Positions 1 through 9,242 of a stretch of DNA of 64,000 bases are shown here, one piece after another. Numbering within the stretch: the stretch's first letter is position 1; every line of letters begins with the position of its first letter. The notes under the pieces were generated by a model, which worked only from the letters and a program-made list of their open reading frames with translations, had not been told where the DNA came from and ran no database searches. This DNA comes from Pseudomonas putida (GTDB lineage Bacteria > Pseudomonadota > Gammaproteobacteria > Pseudomonadales > Pseudomonadaceae), in assembly GCF_001976065.1 (NCBI RefSeq), contig NZ_MNAH01000003.1, forward strand, positions 716,589-780,588, in the 5' to 3' direction. Made by a program: the position numbers and the translations under genes.

Positions 1-2
1 GC

Positions 3-362
3 ACCATCCAGGAAGCCTATGCCAAGGCCGTTCTGGACAAGGCTGGGGTGAAAACCCAGGCCTATCAGAACCAGGACCAGGTGTATTCCGACCTGACTTC
101 CGGTCGTCTCGACGCCGGGATCCAGGACATGCTGCAAGCTGAACTTGGCTTCCTGAAGTCGCCAAACGGCGCCGGTTACGAAATCAGCAAACCCGTCGAC
201 AGCGAACTGCTGCCAGCCAAGACTGCAATCGGTATTAAGAAAGGTAACACCGAGCTGAAAGCACTTTTGGATAAAGGTATCAAAGCGTTACACGATGATG
301 GCACCTATGCCACCATTCAAAAGAAACACTTTGGCGATCTGAACCTGTACAGCGGCAAGTAA
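3..362 (+). CDS. Basic amino-acid ABC transporter periplasmic binding protein, C-terminal part
   Basis: This is the 3' end of a gene cut by the left edge; the reading frame is open from base 3 to the TAA at 360-362. The 119 visible residues match the C-terminal lobe of HisJ/ArgT/AotJ-type periplasmic binding proteins, including a segment reading LDAGIQDMLQAE and the closing KKHFGDLNLYSGK helix. Family knowledge: the protein captures arginine, ornithine, lysine or histidine in the periplasm and delivers it to the membrane permease. The two permeases and the ATPase follow on the same strand. The exact substrate cannot be read from the fragment. The N terminus and signal peptide lie outside the window. 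Confidence 0.9.
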   Translation, partial: TIQEAYAKAVLDKAGVKTQAYQNQDQVYSDLTSGRLDAGIQDMLQAELGFLKSPNGAGYEISKPVDSELLPAKTAIGIKKGNTELKALLDKGIKALHDDGTYATIQKKHFGDLNLYSGK

Positions 363-368
363 TGCCCG

Positions 369-396
369 GCGCCCATCTCGTGATGGGCGCTTTTTT
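369..396 (+). terminator. Intercistronic hairpin with T-run after the binding-protein gene
   Basis: A perfect 9-bp stem (369-377 with 382-390, TCGT loop) is followed by six T. It sits between the binding protein and the first permease. Such partial terminators commonly let the abundant binding protein be made in excess over the membrane parts, so this is probably an attenuating terminator inside the operon rather than its end. Confidence 0.8.
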
Positions 397-418
397 CATC
401 CGATCAGGTTGCTGATTT

Positions 419-1147
419 ATGTTCGAAACCCTATTACAAAACCTGGGGCTTTCCGCCTTCAGCCTCAAGGGCTTTGGCCCGCTGCTGATGGAAGGTACCT
501 GGATGACCATCAAGTTATCGGCGATGTCGCTGCTGGTGGCCGTGTTGCTCGGTCTGCTGGGCGCCAGTGCCAAGCTGTCAAAAGTCAAATTGCTGCGCCT
601 GCTTGCCCAGTGCTACACCACGCTGATTCGCGGGGTGCCAGACCTGGTGCTGATGCTGCTGATCTTCTACAGCCTGCAAACCTGGCTGACGTCGCTCACC
701 GACTACATGGAATGGGAATACATCGAGATCAACCCGTTCAGCGCCGGGGTACTGACCCTGGGCTTCATCTACGGCGCGTATTTCACCGAAACCTTCCGCG
801 GCGCCATCCTCGCCGTGCCTCGCGGCCAGGTCGAAGCGGCCACCGCCTACGGGCTCAAGCGCGGCCAGCGTTTCCGTATCGTGGTGTTCCCGCAAATGAT
901 GCGCTATGCCCTGCCGGGTATCGGCAACAACTGGATGGTCATGCTCAAGGCCACTGCACTGGTGTCGATCATCGGCCTCGCCGACCTGGTCAAGGCTGCC
1001 CAGGATGCAGGTAAAAGCAGTTATCAACTGTTTTACTTCCTGGTACTCGCCGCCCTGATCTACCTGGCGATCACCAGTGCCTCCAACGTCATTCTGCGCT
1101 GGCTCGAACGCCGCTACGCCGCCGGTACCCGGGAGGCCGTACGATGA
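419..1147 (+). CDS. hisQ: Basic amino-acid ABC transporter permease, HisQ/AotQ type
   Basis: Inner-membrane permease of 242 residues, one of the two unlike subunits forming the translocation channel of a polar amino-acid importer. It has about five hydrophobic segments, and the EAA loop that contacts the ATPase is visible as VEAATAYGLKRGQRFRIVVFP. The start at 419 has a weak AGG about 10 bases upstream. The TGA overlaps the ATG of the next permease by 4 bases, pointing to translational coupling. Arrangement and sequence also fit the aotQ gene of the P. aeruginosa arginine/ornithine transporter, so the symbol marks the family rather than proven histidine transport. Confidence 0.88.
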   Translation: MFETLLQNLGLSAFSLKGFGPLLMEGTWMTIKLSAMSLLVAVLLGLLGASAKLSKVKLLRLLAQCYTTLIRGVPDLVLMLLIFYSLQTWLTSLTDYMEWEYIEINPFSAGVLTLGFIYGAYFTETFRGAILAVPRGQVEAATAYGLKRGQRFRIVVFPQMMRYALPGIGNNWMVMLKATALVSIIGLADLVKAAQDAGKSSYQLFYFLVLAALIYLAITSASNVILRWLERRYAAGTREAVR

Positions 1148-1854
1148 TCGAACTCCTGCAGGAATACTGGAAAGCCTTCCTTTACACCGATGGCCAGAAC
1201 ATCACCGGCCTGGCCATGACCATGTGGTTGCTCAGTGCGTCGATCTTCATCGGCTTCATCGTCTCGATTCCGCTGTCGATCGCCCGGGTCTCACCGCACT
1301 TCTACATCCGCTGGCCGGTGCAGTTCTACACCTACCTGTTTCGCGGCACGCCTTTGTATATCCAGCTGCTCATCTGCTACACCGGGATCTACAGCCTGGC
1401 CGCCGTACGCGCGCAACCGATACTCGACAGTTTCTTCCGCGATGCGATGAACTGCACCATCCTGGCCTTCGCCCTGAACACCTGCGCCTACACCACGGAG
1501 ATTTTCGCCGGGGCGATCCGCAGCATGGCCCATGGTGAAGTCGAAGCAGCCAAGGCCTATGGCCTGACAGGCTGGAAGCTGTACGCCTACGTGATCATGC
1601 CTTCGGCCCTTCGTCGCTCGCTGCCCTACTACAGCAACGAAGTGATCCTGATGCTGCATTCGACCACTGTGGCATTCACCGCGACCATCCCGGACATCCT
1701 GAAAGTCGCTCGGGACGCCAACTCGGCGACCTTCCTGACCTTCCAGTCGTTCGGCATCGCCGCGCTGATCTACCTGACCGTCACCTTTGCGCTGGTCGGC
1801 CTGTTCCGCCTCGCCGAACGCCGCTGGCTGGCCTTCCTCGGGCCGACCCACTAG
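1144..1854 (+). CDS. hisM: Basic amino-acid ABC transporter permease, HisM/AotM type
   Basis: Second permease subunit, 236 residues, pairing with the upstream HisQ-like protein. The EAA motif reads VEAAKAYGLTGWKLYAYVIMP, in the usual place between the third and fourth membrane segments. The start ATG at 1144 lies inside the stop of the preceding gene (ATGA). A short 24-base gap leads to the hydrolase gene. Family knowledge: HisQM/AotQM heterodimers bind one ATPase dimer and import basic amino acids. Confidence 0.88.
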   Translation: MIELLQEYWKAFLYTDGQNITGLAMTMWLLSASIFIGFIVSIPLSIARVSPHFYIRWPVQFYTYLFRGTPLYIQLLICYTGIYSLAAVRAQPILDSFFRDAMNCTILAFALNTCAYTTEIFAGAIRSMAHGEVEAAKAYGLTGWKLYAYVIMPSALRRSLPYYSNEVILMLHSTTVAFTATIPDILKVARDANSATFLTFQSFGIAALIYLTVTFALVGLFRLAERRWLAFLGPTH

Positions 1855-1878
1855 GACCCGCTTCGGGATAAGAAAAAA

Positions 1879-2997
1879 ATGCGCCACCAGATACACGACC
1901 TGCTGGCCCCCTTGCCGGGGACCGCACGACAGATCCACAGTTTTCATTTCGGCCCACAACCGGCCAAGGGCAAGATCTACATCCAGTCATCCCTGCACGC
2001 CGATGAAATGCCCGGCATGCTGGTGGCATGGCACCTCAAGCAACGCCTGGCCGAGCTGGAAGCCGCTGGCCGACTGCGCAGCGAAATCGTCCTGGTGCCC
2101 GTGGCCAACCCGGCCGGCCTGGAACAGGTGCTGATGGATGTACCGCTGGGCCGCTATGAGCTCGAAAGCGGGCAGAACTTCAACCGCTGGTTCGTCGATT
2201 TGAGCGAAGAGGTCGGCAATGCGATCGAAGGCCAACTCGGCGACGACCCGCAGCGCAACCTCGAACTGATCCGCGACAGCCTGCGCCAAGCCTTGGCACG
2301 CCAGACCGCCAGCACCCAGTTGCAATCCCAGCGCCTGACCCTGCAACGGCTGGCCTGCGATGCCGACATGGTGCTGGACCTGCATTGCGATTTCGAAGCT
2401 GTCGCCCACCTGTACACCACGCCCGAGGCCTGGTCGCAGGTCGAGCCGCTGGCCCGCTACATCGGCGCCCAAGCCAGTCTGCTGGCTACCGATTCCGGCG
2501 GCCAGTCGTTCGACGAGTGCTTCACCTTGCTCTGGTGGCAGTTGAAAGAGCGGTTCGGCGAGCACTTCGACATTCCCTTGGGCAGTTTTTCGGTCACCGT
2601 CGAACTGCGCGGCCAGGGCGACGTCAGCCACCCGTTGGCGAGCCTCGACTGCCAGGCGCTGGTCGATTACCTGATCCAGTTCGGCGCGATTGCCGGTGAA
2701 CCGGCGCCATTGCCCGACCTGCCCTACCCGGCCACTCCCCTGGCCGGCGTGGAACCTGTGGCGACGCCGATCGGCGGGTTGCTGGTGTTCAGTGCGCTGC
2801 CGGGGCAATACCTCGAAGCCGGGCAAGTGATCGCCGAAATCATTGACCCGATCAGCGACCGCGTCACGCCTGTCCATTGCACCGCCGCCGGCTTGATGTA
2901 CGCCCGTTCGCTGCGGCGCATGGCCACGGCTGGCATGGTGATCGCCCACGTCGCGGGCGCCGAAGCCTATCGCAGCGGCTACCTACTTTCGCCTTGA
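1879..2997 (+). CDS. Succinylglutamate desuccinylase/aspartoacylase-family zinc hydrolase (AotO-like)
   Basis: A 372-residue protein of the AstE/AspA branch of M14 metallopeptidases. Zinc ligands are visible as HADE near residue 40 and the His of DLHCD near residue 175; a catalytic Glu is likely in SVTVELRGQ near residue 240. The last 90 residues ([17 protein letters not shown] onward) look like a biotinyl/lipoyl-type beta domain, common in long members. The gene lies between permease and ATPase genes, exactly as aotO does in the P. aeruginosa aotJQMOP operon. The link suggests it trims an acyl or amide group from an imported arginine-type compound, but its substrate is unknown. No strong ribosome-binding site precedes the ATG (GGATAAG, 11 bases upstream). 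Confidence 0.8.
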   Translation: MRHQIHDLLAPLPGTARQIHSFHFGPQPAKGKIYIQSSLHADEMPGMLVAWHLKQRLAELEAAGRLRSEIVLVPVANPAGLEQVLMDVPLGRYELESGQNFNRWFVDLSEEVGNAIEGQLGDDPQRNLELIRDSLRQALARQTASTQLQSQRLTLQRLACDADMVLDLHCDFEAVAHLYTTPEAWSQVEPLARYIGAQASLLATDSGGQSFDECFTLLWWQLKERFGEHFDIPLGSFSVTVELRGQGDVSHPLASLDCQALVDYLIQFGAIAGEPAPLPDLPYPATPLAGVEPVATPIGGLLVFSALPGQYLEAGQVIAEIIDPISDRVTPVHCTAAGLMYARSLRRMATAGMVIAHVAGAEAYRSGYLLSP

Positions 2998-3010
2998 GGA
3001 TGCATGCTCC

Positions 3011-3775
3011 ATGTACAAACTGACCATTGAAGGCCTGCATAAAAGCTATGGCGATCATGAGGTGCTCAAGGGCGTTTCGCTCAAGGCCAACACGGGCGAC
3101 GTCATCAGCCTGATCGGTGCCAGTGGCTCCGGGAAAAGTACCTTCCTGCGCTGCATCAATTTCCTCGAACAACCCAACGACGGCGCCATGAGCCTCGACG
3201 GCCAAGCCATTCGCATGATCAAGGATCGTCACGGCATGCACGTGGCCGATGCCGATGAACTGCAACGGATCCGCACCCGCCTGGCCATGGTGTTCCAGCA
3301 TTTCAACCTGTGGAGCCACATGACGGTGCTGGAAAACATCACCATGGCCCCGCGCCGGGTGCTGGGCTGCAGCAAGCAGGAAGCCGAAGACCGTGCCCGG
3401 CGTTACCTCGACAAGGTCGGGCTGGCGGCGCGCGTAGCGGATCAGTACCCGGCATTCCTTTCCGGTGGCCAGCAACAACGAGTGGCGATTGCCCGCGCGT
3501 TGGCGATGGAGCCGGAAGTGATGCTGTTCGACGAACCGACCTCGGCACTGGACCCGGAACTGGTGGGTGAAGTACTCAAGGTGATCCAGGGCCTGGCCGA
3601 AGAAGGCCGGACCATGATCATGGTCACCCACGAAATGAGCTTCGCGCGCAAAGTGTCGAGCCAGGTGTTGTTCCTGCACCAGGGCCTGGTGGAGGAAGAA
3701 GGCGCGCCGGAAGACGTACTGGGCAACCCCAAAAGCGAGCGTCTTAAACAGTTCCTCAGCGGCAACCTGAAGTAA
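3011..3775 (+). CDS. hisP: Basic amino-acid ABC transporter ATP-binding protein, HisP/AotP type
   Basis: Cytoplasmic ATPase of 254 residues, the normal length for HisP/AotP. Walker A is GASGSGKST at 36-44, the ABC signature is [15 protein letters not shown] in the middle, Walker B is [12 protein letters not shown], and a switch His follows in [28 protein letters not shown] is typical of the polar amino-acid subfamily. Start ATG at 3011 has GAGGA upstream. It is the last gene of the transport operon. In P. aeruginosa aotP is followed by argR; here a convergent hypothetical gene follows instead, so any ArgR control must come from elsewhere. Confidence 0.93.
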   Translation: MYKLTIEGLHKSYGDHEVLKGVSLKANTGDVISLIGASGSGKSTFLRCINFLEQPNDGAMSLDGQAIRMIKDRHGMHVADADELQRIRTRLAMVFQHFNLWSHMTVLENITMAPRRVLGCSKQEAEDRARRYLDKVGLAARVADQYPAFLSGGQQQRVAIARALAMEPEVMLFDEPTSALDPELVGEVLKVIQGLAEEGRTMIMVTHEMSFARKVSSQVLFLHQGLVEEEGAPEDVLGNPKSERLKQFLSGNLK

Positions 3776-3786
3776 CGGTCGCAGTT

Positions 3787-3812
3787 GAAAGGGGAGCACG
3801 GGCTTCCCTTTC
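3787..3812. terminator. Possible bidirectional hairpin between convergent genes
   Basis: GAAAGGG at 3787-3793 pairs with CCCTTTC at 3806-3812 in the short gap between two convergent genes. There is no long T-run on either strand, so terminator function is only probable. Confidence 0.4.
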
Positions 3813-3821
3813 ATTTGAGGT

Positions 3822-4205
3822 TCAGCCACTGGCGTGCTCAAGCCTGAAGCTGCCGTTCTCCACCTCGATTCCTTCAGCGTCCAGACCACGGAAACTACCG
3901 GCAAACTGTGCGTCGCCTCCCACCGTCAACTCAAGCGCCCCTCGATACAGCTCCGCTTCCGAGTCGCCCGTCACATGGATGATCATGGGGGAGCGCTCAC
4001 TCAGCCCCAGATGAAACCTGCCACTCTCGATACCGCGCGGCAGATAGACGTAAAACGCTTTGTCCTGACCATTGCTCGCCCCCAGGCAGTGCAGGCCCGG
4101 CTGCTCGAAATAGTCGAGCGTGGGCGCCGCTCGAAACGCGAGGGGCTCACTCGCACTCTGCGCGATCAAATCGGCACGCAAATGCCCCGCACGAACTGAC
4201 TTCAT
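3822..4205 (-). CDS. Hypothetical protein of 127 residues
   Basis: I do not recognise this gene. The start at 4205 (MKSVRAGHL) is chosen because AAGGA lies 8 bases upstream; longer starts at 4229 and 4328 lack such a site. The product has no clear signal peptide or membrane segment. The C-terminal two thirds look rich in short beta strands: FYVYLPRG, FHLGLS, MIIHVTG, ALELTVGG, FAGSFRG, and a final IEVENGSFRLE. The pattern of a strand, a glycine turn and a closing NGxFxL strand resembles small beta-sandwich domains, but that is inference. It is convergent with the transport ATPase and divergent from the helicase gene 250 bases away. Confidence 0.65.
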   Translation of the reverse strand: MKSVRAGHLRADLIAQSASEPLAFRAAPTLDYFEQPGLHCLGASNGQDKAFYVYLPRGIESGRFHLGLSERSPMIIHVTGDSEAELYRGALELTVGGDAQFAGSFRGLDAEGIEVENGSFRLEHASG

Positions 4206-4456
4206 CTGAATATTCCTTTTCCTGTTCATGGACAACGGCGCGCGGTCGGCTTTCGCAAAATGCGCCAGCGCGACCGGTGCAGCGATAAAACCACGGCCAA
4301 TCGGCCAATAGGTTTCAGCCACTAACACAGTTATTTCCGAATATGAAAAGTGCGCGGATGGCGCAGCGGCAAGTGAGCCGAGCCAGGCATTTGATTAAAC
4401 CTTTGCCAGCCCGACGTGGTCATTGAAAGAAGCCTTTCAGAGCGCATGCGGCCCGA

Positions 4457-6946
4457 ATGGGAACCCAAAACGACTTCGCAAAACGCTGGTTTGCCGCTCG
4501 CGACTGGAAGCCGTTCGACTTCCAGAAACAGGTATGGGCGGCCGTCGAGCACGGGCAGTCCGGGTTGCTCCATGCCAGCACCGGCGCCGGCAAGACCTAT
4601 GCGATCTGGTTTGGCGCACTCAATCGCTTCGCTTGCTGCTCCCCGACTGTTGAAACTTCGCGTAAACGAAAAGTAGTTTCTCCCCCCCTGACAGTCCTGT
4701 GGATTACCCCGATGCGCGCCTTGGCGGCGGACACCGCCCGCGCGCTGCAAGGGCCGTTGCCAGACCTGCAGATTCCGTGGAGCGTCGGCCTGCGTACGGG
4801 CGATACCAGCAGCAGCGAACGCGCGCGCCAGAGCCGGCGCCTCCCTACCACCCTGATCACCACGCCGGAAAGCCTCACCCTGATGCTTGCCAGGGCAGAC
4901 GCGGCAACGGCGCTCGCGACGTTGCGCATGGTGGTGGTCGACGAGTGGCACGAACTGCTCGGCAACAAACGCGGCGTGCAACTGCAATTGGCCCTCGCCC
5001 GTCTGCGCCGCTGGAATCCGCAATTGATCGTATGGGGCGTTTCCGCAACGCTGGGTAATCAAGCCCACGCCGAACAGGTTTTGATCCCACAGGGAGGCGG
5101 CGTCAGTGTAGAAGGCCGCACGCCAAAGAAACTGCAGGTCGACACGCTGCTGCCGCCCGAGATCGAACGCTTTCCATGGGCCGGACATATCGGTCTGAAA
5201 ATGTTGCCGCAGGTCGCCGCGCAACTGGAAGCCAGCGCCAGCAGCCTGGTCTTCACCAACACTCGAGCGCAATCGGAGATCTGGTATCAGGCGTTGCTGG
5301 AAGCGCGGCCGGACTGGGCCGGGCTGATCGCACTGCACCACAGTTCGTTATCCCGTGAAACCCGTGACTGGGTGGAGCGCGCCCTCAAGGAGGGTCAACT
5401 CAAGGCGGTGGTCTGCACCTCCAGCCTGGATCTGGGAGTGGATTTCCTGCCGGTGGAACGGGTGCTGCAAATTGGCTCGGCCAAAGGCGTGGCGCGGCTG
5501 ATGCAGCGTGCGGGCCGATCGGGGCATGCGCCGGGGCGGATTTCACGGGTGACACTGGTACCGACGCACAGCCTGGAGCTGATCGAAGCGGCAGCGGCAC
5601 AGGACGCGGTGGCGCAACGACGGGTCGAACCTCGAAAGTCACCCCATAAACCTCTGGATGTGCTGGTCCAGCATCTTGTCAGCATGGCCCTGGGCGGTGG
5701 GTTTGTGCCCGATGAATTGTTTGATGAAGTACGCACAGCCTGGGCTTATCGTGATCTCACCCTGGCGGACTGGAGCTGGGCCCTGGCTTTCGTACGCCAT
5801 GGCGGACTTTCCCTGACAGCCTATCCGGATTACCGCCGGGTCGAACCGGATGAACAGGGAATCTGGCGGGTACCCGATGCGCGACTTGCCCGACGCCACC
5901 GCATGAGTATCGGCACGATTGTCAGCGATGCGAGTATTCAGTTGAAGTTCTGGAGCAAGGGCGGCGGCGGCAAGCAACTGGGCAGTGTTGAAGAAGGTTT
6001 CATCGCACGGCTCAAACCCGGTGACGGTTTTCTGTTTGCCGGTCGCCTGCTGGAATTGGTGCGCGTGGAAAACATGACCGCCTATGTCAAACGCAGCACC
6101 GTGAAGAAAGCCGCGGTGCCGCGCTGGAATGGCGGGCGCATGCCACTTTCCAATGAACTGGCACAAGCGGTGGTCGAGCGGTTCAGTGCAGCGGCGCACG
6201 GCGAGTTCAGTGGCCCGGAAATGCAGGCATTGCGCCCTCTGCTGGAGGTGCAGCAACGCTGGTCTGGTTTGCCGACGTCGCAATCGTTGTTGGCCGAGTC
6301 GCTGAAGTCCCGTGAGGGCTGGCACTTGTTCCTGTATCCCTTCGCCGGCCGCCAGGTGCATCTGGGCCTCGCGAGTTTGATGGCGTGGCGAGTCAGCCAG
6401 CAGCAGGCACTGACATTTTCCATAGCGGTCAATGATTACGGGCTGGAACTGCTCAGCGCCACCCCTGTGGATTGGGCGCAGGCATTGAACCCCGACCTGT
6501 TCAGTCCAGAGCATTTGCTGGCGGATGCACTCGCCAGCCTGAATGCCGGAGAACTGGCCTTGCGGCGCTTTCGGGAAATCGCCCGGATCGCCGGACTGGT
6601 GTTCGCCGGTTACCCCGGCGCACCGAAAAGCACACGTCAGGTTCAAGCGTCGAGCGGATTGTTTTTCGAGGTGTTCAGACAGTACGACGCGGAAAACCTG
6701 CTGTTAGCCCAAGCCGGCGAAGAAGTCCTGCGCGAAGAACTGGATATTCATCGCCTGGAACAGACCTTGGCGCACATCCGTCGTCTGCGTCTCGACCTGC
6801 ATCTGGTCAAACGTCCTACGCCCCTCGGGTTTCCACTGCTGGTGGAACGTATGCGCGAGAGCATGAGCTCGGAAAAACTCGCCGACCGCATCAGGCGCAT
6901 GGTCAGCGACCTCGAGAAAACCGCCGGTATGGGGAAAGCACGATGA
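4457..6946 (+). CDS. Ligase-associated DEXH-box helicase (Lhr family)
   Basis: An 829-residue superfamily 2 helicase of the bacterial Lhr group that normally travels with an ATP-dependent DNA ligase. Walker A STGAGKT is at 41-47, the DEXH box appears as DEWH at 162-165, and motif III SAT at 196-198. Motif VI lies in [12 protein letters not shown] near residue 350. The C-terminal half is the Lhr-specific winged-helix and core region. Its stop overlaps the start of pdeM by 4 bases, so the two are one operon. The usual partners, an ATP-dependent ligase and a beta-CASP exonuclease, are absent upstream. An in-frame TGA just upstream rules out a longer N terminus; the ribosome-binding site is weak. 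Confidence 0.9.
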   Translation: MGTQNDFAKRWFAARDWKPFDFQKQVWAAVEHGQSGLLHASTGAGKTYAIWFGALNRFACCSPTVETSRKRKVVSPPLTVLWITPMRALAADTARALQGPLPDLQIPWSVGLRTGDTSSSERARQSRRLPTTLITTPESLTLMLARADAATALATLRMVVVDEWHELLGNKRGVQLQLALARLRRWNPQLIVWGVSATLGNQAHAEQVLIPQGGGVSVEGRTPKKLQVDTLLPPEIERFPWAGHIGLKMLPQVAAQLEASASSLVFTNTRAQSEIWYQALLEARPDWAGLIALHHSSLSRETRDWVERALKEGQLKAVVCTSSLDLGVDFLPVERVLQIGSAKGVARLMQRAGRSGHAPGRISRVTLVPTHSLELIEAAAAQDAVAQRRVEPRKSPHKPLDVLVQHLVSMALGGGFVPDELFDEVRTAWAYRDLTLADWSWALAFVRHGGLSLTAYPDYRRVEPDEQGIWRVPDARLARRHRMSIGTIVSDASIQLKFWSKGGGGKQLGSVEEGFIARLKPGDGFLFAGRLLELVRVENMTAYVKRSTVKKAAVPRWNGGRMPLSNELAQAVVERFSAAAHGEFSGPEMQALRPLLEVQQRWSGLPTSQSLLAESLKSREGWHLFLYPFAGRQVHLGLASLMAWRVSQQQALTFSIAVNDYGLELLSATPVDWAQALNPDLFSPEHLLADALASLNAGELALRRFREIARIAGLVFAGYPGAPKSTRQVQASSGLFFEVFRQYDAENLLLAQAGEEVLREELDIHRLEQTLAHIRRLRLDLHLVKRPTPLGFPLLVERMRESMSSEKLADRIRRMVSDLEKTAGMGKAR

Positions 6947-7602
6947 GTTCGCCCTACCCCGTGCGCCTGGCCGGTGAGGAGCTTTGGCTGCTGCCGGAAA
7001 AAGCCCTCTACTGGCCAGCGCAACATGCCCTGTTGATCGCCGACGTGCATTTCGGCAAGGCCGCCGCTTACCGAAGCCTTGGCCAACCGGTCCCGCAGGG
7101 CACCACCCGCAGCAATATCGCCGTGCTTGACGGACTGCTGGCCAGCTTGCCTTGCCGACAGCTGATTTTCCTCGGGGACTTTCTTCACGGACCGGGCTCA
7201 CATGCGAGCGCCACCCTGAACGCCTTGGCTGACTGGAGAGCACGCTACGCCGAAATGCCGATGACGTTGATTCGCGGCAACCACGACAGGCGCGCCGGGG
7301 ACCCGCCGGCTTCGTTGAACATTCGCGTGGTGCCTGAGCCCTTGCTGCTGGGGCCGTTCGCCTTGCAACACGAACCCAAGCCGCACCCGCAACGGCACGT
7401 GCTCGCCGGGCACGTGCATCCGGTTTATCGCCTGAACGGACGGGGTCGGCAGAGCCTGCGATTGGCCTGTTTCAGACTTGGCGGGGATATCAGCCTGCTA
7501 CCCGCCTTTGGCGCGTTTACCGGCGGCTATCAGGTTGAACGGGACGACGACTGCAGGATTTTTGTCATCGGCGACAACGAAATTTGGCCGGTGTCCTTGT
7601 AG
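6943..7602 (+). CDS. pdeM: Ligase-associated DNA damage response endonuclease PdeM
   Basis: A 219-residue calcineurin-like metallophosphoesterase. The metal-binding blocks are in order: IADVHFGK (34-39), [22 protein letters not shown] and AGHVHPVYR. Family knowledge: PdeM is an Mre11-like nuclease encoded beside Lhr and an ATP-dependent ligase and is thought to work in repair. The start ATG at 6943 lies inside the helicase stop region (ATGA overlap); a larger open frame upstream in the same frame runs inside the helicase gene and is not used. The stop TAG at 7600-7602 falls within a REP palindrome, so the repeat supplies the end of the gene. Confidence 0.9.
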   Translation: MSSPYPVRLAGEELWLLPEKALYWPAQHALLIADVHFGKAAAYRSLGQPVPQGTTRSNIAVLDGLLASLPCRQLIFLGDFLHGPGSHASATLNALADWRARYAEMPMTLIRGNHDRRAGDPPASLNIRVVPEPLLLGPFALQHEPKPHPQRHVLAGHVHPVYRLNGRGRQSLRLACFRLGGDISLLPAFGAFTGGYQVERDDDCRIFVIGDNEIWPVSL

Positions 7603-7697
7603 GAGCGAACTTGCTCGCGATGGACGTTAACGCTGACGCGGGCTTCCCGGGAAAACGCATTGCCCTCACGTTCTTCGCGAGCAAGCTCGCTCCTACA
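7598..7697. repeat. Paired REP palindrome (TGTAGGAGCGAACTTGCTCG type)
   Basis: Two inverted REP arms, 7598-7622 and 7673-7697, flank about 50 bases of unrelated sequence. The left arm overlaps the pdeM stop codon. The arrangement is the BIME-like doublet common in fluorescens-group pseudomonads. Confidence 0.9.
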
Positions 7698-7720
7698 AAC
7701 ACCGGCAAACGCAGGCGATG

Positions 7721-7930
7721 TCAGGCAACCGGCGCAGGAGGCGGTTCGTCGGGCAAAGTGGGCTCGCCGGGTTCGGTCGGTTGTTCGTTGGGGGTATCGG
7801 GATCAGGCTGGCCGGGGATGCCACCGGCCATGCTGATTGGCGGGTGTGCCAACAAGGACCAGGCCAGGACGCCAACCTGATTGGGCTCAAGCCTTGCCAG
7901 TTCGGCACTTATACGCGGGTCGATCTTCAT
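7721..7930 (-). CDS. Small proline-rich hypothetical protein next to dcd
   Basis: A 69-residue protein starting at 7930 with AGGAG six bases upstream. The first half (MKIDPRISAELARLEPNQVG) is probably helical; the second half is a disordered, acidic, proline-rich tail with repeated PTEPGEPTLPDEPPP-like blocks. There is no signal peptide and no known domain that I recognise. It follows dcd on the same strand after about 107 bases and could share its transcript. The good start site and clean codon use argue for a real gene; the function is unknown. Confidence 0.65.
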   Translation of the reverse strand: MKIDPRISAELARLEPNQVGVLAWSLLAHPPISMAGGIPGQPDPDTPNEQPTEPGEPTLPDEPPPAPVA

Positions 7931-8037
7931 AAAGCACTCCTGGGCGATGGCCCGACCCGCTTTGCGCGAATCGGAACAGTACATTCCATAGAGTGTACGC
8001 GCGCCCAGGAATTCCCACGGTTCGTCAGACGGCTGAC

Positions 8038-8604
8038 TCAGGTACGCGGCAGAGTGACGCCGCGCTGGCCCTGGTATTTGCCGCCACGGTCCTTGTAGGA
8101 CACTTCGCACTCTTCGTCCGATTCAAGGAACAGCATCTGCGCCACGCCTTCGTTGGCGTAGATTTTCGCCGGCAGATTGGTGGTGTTGGAAAACTCCAGG
8201 GTCACGTGGCCTTCCCACTCAGGCTCGAGCGGCGTGACGTTGACGATGATGCCGCAACGCGCATAGGTGCTCTTACCCAGGCAAATGGTCAATACATTGC
8301 GCGGAATGCGGAAGTATTCGACAGTGCTGGCCAGCGCGAAGGAGTTCGGCGGAATGATGCACACGTCACTGTGGATGTCGACGAAGCTGCCGGCATCGAA
8401 GTTTTTCGGGTCGACGATCGCCGAATTGATGTTGGTGAACACCTTGAAGTGATTGGTGCAACGCACATCGTAGCCGTAGCTGGACACGCCGTAGGAGATC
8501 ACCCGGCTATCGTCGCTGCCACGCACCTGGCGCTCGACGAAAGGGTCGATCATGCCGTGTTCCTGCGCCATGCGGCGAATCCACTTGTCCGATTTGATGC
8601 TCAT
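8038..8604 (-). CDS. dcd: dCTP deaminase
   Basis: A 188-residue trimeric cytoplasmic enzyme that deaminates dCTP to dUTP, the main route to dUMP for thymidylate synthesis in this group. The sequence is full length and typical: [13 protein letters not shown] start, VSSYGYDVR, the KSTYARCG substrate loop with its Ser and Arg, and the [14 protein letters not shown] block containing the catalytic Glu. It stands alone, upstream of a small proline-rich gene on the same strand and divergent from the cold-shock gene 354 bases away. Confidence 0.96.
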   Translation of the reverse strand: MSIKSDKWIRRMAQEHGMIDPFVERQVRGSDDSRVISYGVSSYGYDVRCTNHFKVFTNINSAIVDPKNFDAGSFVDIHSDVCIIPPNSFALASTVEYFRIPRNVLTICLGKSTYARCGIIVNVTPLEPEWEGHVTLEFSNTTNLPAKIYANEGVAQMLFLESDEECEVSYKDRGGKYQGQRGVTLPRT

Positions 8605-8958
8605 GGCGGGTGTCCTGAATAGCGAGGTGGAAAAAATCTGTCCGGCATCTTACCGGGCGCGCCGCCGGGTTCAAAGTCCGCGCTGCAATTCCTCGCCAGA
8701 CATCCAAGAATTACCTGCATTGGCGACGAACCGACACACCGTCGATCCTTAAAACAGAGAAACCTTCGCAAGAAGCATTGGCACGTTCCGGAAAAAGGGT
8801 TAAGGTGGCGTCACTGTGCTGCTTGTGTCACTGAGAATCTCTACACGATATGTTGAATTTCGATCCAACCATCTACAAGAATTTTTCCTGCTCTTTGCAC
8901 TCAGTCTCGGCCAGGGTTTTTCCTGAGTCGCAGTTATCTTTGTTCAAGGAGTTACACC
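8605..8958. other. 354-bp gap: dcd promoter region and long leader of the cold-shock gene
   Basis: No gene is apparent. The right half, from roughly 8820, is AT-richer than the flanks and probably holds the cold-shock gene's promoter and an unusually long 5' untranslated leader, as is usual for cspA-type genes, whose leaders act as temperature-sensitive RNA structures. The left half should hold the dcd promoter. I see no clear operator or riboswitch. Confidence 0.5.
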
Positions 8959-9168
8959 ATGTCTAATCGCCAAACCGGTACCGTTAAGTGGTTCAACGAT
9001 GAAAAAGGCTTCGGCTTCATCACTCCACAATCCGGTGACGACCTGTTCGTTCACTTCAAAGCTATCCAATCCGACGGCTTCAAAAGCCTGAAAGAAGGCC
9101 AACAGGTTTCTTTCATCGCTACCCGCGGTCAGAAAGGCATGCAAGCTGAAGAAGTTCAAGTTATCTAA
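8959..9168 (+). CDS. Cold-shock protein, CspA family
   Basis: A 69-residue single cold-shock domain. The RNA-binding motifs RNP1 (KGFGFITP) and RNP2 (LFVHF) are intact. Family knowledge: such proteins bind single-stranded RNA and DNA, melt secondary structure and act as antiterminators, often but not always cold-induced. Start at 8959 has AAGGAG nine bases upstream. A strong terminator follows directly, so it is monocistronic. The long leader suggests post-transcriptional control. Which Csp paralogue it is cannot be settled from sequence alone. Confidence 0.95.
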   Translation: MSNRQTGTVKWFNDEKGFGFITPQSGDDLFVHFKAIQSDGFKSLKEGQQVSFIATRGQKGMQAEEVQVI

Positions 9169-9185
9169 CTTGTACTTGCTTTAGT

Positions 9186-9218
9186 AAAAAGCCCCGCCCT
9201 CAACAGCGGGGCTTTTTT
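9186..9218 (+). terminator. Rho-independent terminator of the cold-shock gene
   Basis: AAAAGCCCCGC pairs with GCGGGGCTTTT around an 8-base loop, followed by a run of six T. Confidence 0.93.
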
Positions 9219-9242
9219 GTGCCCGCCTGTTTTTGTCGGGCA

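Noticed and set aside
4329-4456. Possible remnant of the missing ATP-dependent ligase just before the helicase gene
   Set aside because: Short stretches such as QPDVVIE faintly recall a ligase C terminus, but they are in a different frame, too short and interrupted by stops. Chance similarity is as likely.
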